Below, piece after piece: positions 62,315 through 64,000 of a stretch of DNA of 64,000 bases (position 1 is its first letter; every line of letters begins with the position of its first letter). This DNA is from Paenibacillus_G sp049942825 (lineage in GTDB: Bacteria; Bacillota; Bacilli; Paenibacillales; NBRC-103111): positions 4,836,001-4,900,000 of the forward strand of contig NZ_CP187970.1 of the NCBI RefSeq assembly GCF_049942825.1. Direction: 5' to 3'. Under the pieces are notes generated by a model. That model was not told where the DNA came from and did not search any database. It saw nothing but the letters and a program-made list of their open reading frames with translations. The position numbers and the translations under genes are program-made.

Positions 62315-62878
62315 CTACTTTAGAATCTGAAAGGTGTCGATATAATAGCCTTTATAAACGCGATGTTCCCCGGCTTGCCTGACGAGATCTGCGATATGCT
62401 TTTGCGGTTCTCCGAACCGGCTTCGCAGCCACTCTCTCGTTTCATCCAAGTCCCGGCGTGGGTCATCGTATAGAACGTCCAGAACAGCAGACTCCGGATC
62501 TTCATTATCCGAGACATAGATGGCATATGAGGCCTGCAGATAGGAGGCCAAGTCATATACCCCTCTTCTTACCTGCTCCTGCATCTCCTTATTCAATATA
62601 AACGTGTTCCAGCGGATGAGGAGATGGACGTAGCACACCTTTTCAAAAAAAGTAAACGACATACCGCCTGGACTATCAATTTCAACAGGCTCTCCGGTGT
62701 CACCGGGTATTCTCTTCCAGACTCCACCCTGTCCCTCTAGAACACCTGCCATAAGATTGACTTGGCGAAGTTCTCCCCTGTTTAATGCCTCGCACAGGGT
62801 GATTATGCCTTCTTCATCCAGCCTGTGCCCCAAATTAGCCGTAACGTTCCGGCCCACATGCCCTCCTCCTCCGTTCAT
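62315..62878 (-). CDS. Hypothetical protein of unknown family
   Basis: Up to 187 residues, acidic, without signal peptide or membrane helix. Recognisable stretches are MSFTFFEKVCYVHLLIRWNT in the middle and DETREWLRSRFGEPQKHIAD near the end. The start is unclear. The ATG at 62878 has no ribosome binding site, whereas a GGAGGAGGAGGG run lies within the first codons, close to a GTG at 62857. It sits 60 bp downstream of the yebC terminator. I cannot assign a function. Confidence 0.6.
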   Translation of the reverse strand: MNGGGGHVGRNVTANLGHRLDEEGIITLCEALNRGELRQVNLMAGVLEGQGGVWKRIPGDTGEPVEIDSPGGMSFTFFEKVCYVHLLIRWNTFILNKEMQEQVRRGVYDLASYLQASYAIYVSDNEDPESAVLDVLYDDPRRDLDETREWLRSRFGEPQKHIADLVRQAGEHRVYKGYYIDTFQILK

Positions 62879-62894
62879 CCGGCCTGAAGCCTAC

Positions 62895-62929
62895 AAAAAA
62901 ACGGCAGCCTCCTCTCAGGAAAGCTGCCG
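62895..62929 (-). terminator. Intrinsic terminator of yebC
   Basis: Stem CGGCAGC / GCTGCCG with a 14-nt loop, followed on the minus strand by seven T residues (62895-62901). It lies 13 bp after the stop. Confidence 0.85.
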
Positions 62930-62941
62930 ATCCCATCCACC

Positions 62942-63664
62942 TTATTCTTCATCCAAGTCCACGTTATGATAGACCTGCTGCACATCTTCAAGGTCCTCGA
63001 GGACGTCGATCATCTTCTCGAACTGCCCCTGCGCATCTGCCGGCAGCGTAATGTAGTTCTGCGCGAGCATGGTCTGCTCGGCGACCGTGAATTCCGATAC
63101 GCCGGCGTTCTTCAGCGCCTCCTGCACGGCATGGAACTGCTCCGGATCCGCGTAGATGATCACCGCTTCATCCTCTTCCACGATATCGCGCACGTCGACT
63201 TCCCCTTCGACAAGAATCTCGAACACTTCGTCGGAGGTCTTGCCGGTCAGGCCGATGACAGCCGTTGCGTCGAACATGTACGCTACCGAACCGCTCACGC
63301 CGAGGCTTCCGCCGTTCTTCGTGAAGGCCGCCCGCACTTCGGAGGCCGTCCGGTTCACGTTATTGGTCAGCGCCTCAACGATGACCATCGAGCCGTTCGG
63401 ACCGAAGCCTTCGTAACGGAGCTCGTCATAGTTTTCCTCGCCGCCGCCCTTGGCTTTCTCCAGCGCACGGTCGATAATCGCCTTCGGCACGTTATAGGTC
63501 TTCGCACGCTCAAGAACCACCTTCAGGGCGCGGTTCGATTCCGGATCGGGCTCGCCCCGTCTGGCCACTACATAAATCTCGCGGCCGAATCTTGCATATA
63601 TGCGACTCGTACTCGCATCCTTGGATGCTTTCTTTTCTTTGATATTGTTCCACTTACGGCCCAT
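62942..63664 (-). CDS. yebC: YebC/TACO1-family protein (YeeI orthologue)
   Basis: About 240 residues. The start MGRKWNNIKEKKASKDASTS and the core NYDELRYEGFGPNGSMVIVE and VSGSVAYMFD follow the YebC family closely, and the whole reads like Bacillus subtilis YeeI. Family members were described as transcription regulators and, more recently, as ribosome-associated factors that relieve stalling. ATG at 63664 matches known family starts; the track-like longer start is a GTG 15 bases upstream. It is a single gene with its own promoter and terminator. Confidence 0.93.
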   Translation of the reverse strand: MGRKWNNIKEKKASKDASTSRIYARFGREIYVVARRGEPDPESNRALKVVLERAKTYNVPKAIIDRALEKAKGGGEENYDELRYEGFGPNGSMVIVEALTNNVNRTASEVRAAFTKNGGSLGVSGSVAYMFDATAVIGLTGKTSDEVFEILVEGEVDVRDIVEEDEAVIIYADPEQFHAVQEALKNAGVSEFTVAEQTMLAQNYITLPADAQGQFEKMIDVLEDLEDVQQVYHNVDLDEE

Positions 63665-63724
63665 ACTGATCCCGCTCACTTTCGACTTGGTATGTACTTA
63701 TTTCGACTGCATAATTCCTTGTCC

Positions 63725-63753
63725 ATTATATCTCGTAAAGACAGCTGGAACAA
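63725..63753 (-). promoter_or_regulatory. Sigma-A-type promoter of yebC
   Basis: On the minus strand TTGTTC (63753-63748), a 17-bp spacer and a perfect TATAAT (63730-63725) lie about 60 bp upstream of the yebC start. Confidence 0.65.
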
Positions 63754-64000
63754 GTTTGAAGCGTATTCTTTCTTGCCCGATGAGAGAATCGGCGCAGCAC
63801 AAAAAACCGCGGCGGCGGCCCTTCCGGTTAACGTTTCTGTCATGTTACGGCTGCCGCTGGGCTCCATTAAGGATTTTGAGCAGAAATATTCTCTTACGCC
63901 CCAAGCCCCGTGCAGTCAAGATAAATCCAGCCAGCCAGCGTGATCCGTACATTCCCCTCCCACAGATGAGAACCATTGGATCCAAAAGGCGCAAAATGAA
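63754..64000. other. Right-edge sequence without recognised gene
   Basis: No open frame with a ribosome binding site or recognisable protein text is seen on either strand up to the window edge. Confidence 0.4.

Noticed and set aside
1..64000. CRISPR arrays, tRNA or rRNA genes, transposases, phage genes
   Set aside because: I looked for regularly spaced identical repeats, cloverleaf-like segments, and transposase or integrase motifs on both strands and found none I could support.

Overview
The window looks like a chromosomal segment of a GC-rich Paenibacillus or close relative (Paenibacillaceae). Evidence: many protein signatures are Bacillales-like (YesM/YesN-type two-component pair, MalF/MalG permeases without their own ATPase, YeeI-type YebC protein, GH74 xyloglucanase with X2 and CBM3 modules, a diaminobutyrate-using lipopeptide synthetase). 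Ribosome binding sites are strong and GGAGG-like, and many starts are GTG or TTG. No tRNA, rRNA, CRISPR array, transposase or phage gene was recognised. The species cannot be fixed from this sequence alone.

Layout. (1) 1-22.9 kb, all minus strand: a lipopeptide gene cluster read from a 2,4-diaminobutyrate aminotransferase, through two ABC exporters, into a giant NRPS gene that runs off the left edge. Four complete or nearly complete C-A-T-E modules are visible. Specificity codes read by eye predict acyl-D-Phe-D-Dab-D-(allo)Ile-D-Ser at the N terminus. (2) 23.1-31.4 kb: a 12-bp minisatellite, then a tight five-gene operon SWIM zinc finger - HEAT-like - MoxR ATPase - DUF5682-like - VWA protein. 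This is a conserved but functionally obscure ATPase system and the best candidate here for an undescribed system. (3) 31.5-36 kb: a DinB-like gene with a decayed copy of its own 3' end, a dispersed inverted-repeat element, MsrA, an atypical Hanks-type kinase and an APH-fold kinase. (4) 36-42.8 kb: a carbohydrate ABC importer with its own histidine kinase and AraC-type response regulator. (5) 43.2-49.6 kb: an anaerobiosis/nitrosative-stress and heme block: RIC di-iron repair protein, heme-type radical SAM protein, MIP18/DUF59 protein, heme-copper-oxidase-like membrane protein, double DUF2249 protein and HemY. Two CRP/FNR-type boxes sit exactly at -41.5 from good -10 elements for two of these transcription units. 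(6) 49.6-58.3 kb: a second 3'-end duplication remnant (of hemY), an inverted second copy of the dispersed element, and single genes (membrane protein, GNAT, small secreted Ala/Lys/Glu-rich protein, KgtP-like permease, FabF paralogue divergent from an XRE/MmyB regulator, YdeI-like protein, methyltransferase). (7) 58.4-63.7 kb: GH74 xyloglucanase, FucU-type mutarotase, an unknown protein and YebC/YeeI.

The Dab aminotransferase supplies the cationic residue used by NRPS module 2, and the two exporters presumably secrete the product. In the redox block, the FNR-type sites tie nitric-oxide damage repair, cluster assembly and respiration-like functions to low oxygen. Candidate catabolite-repression (cre) sites precede both the sugar importer and the xyloglucanase. 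Statements about families come from recalled family knowledge; no database search was possible.
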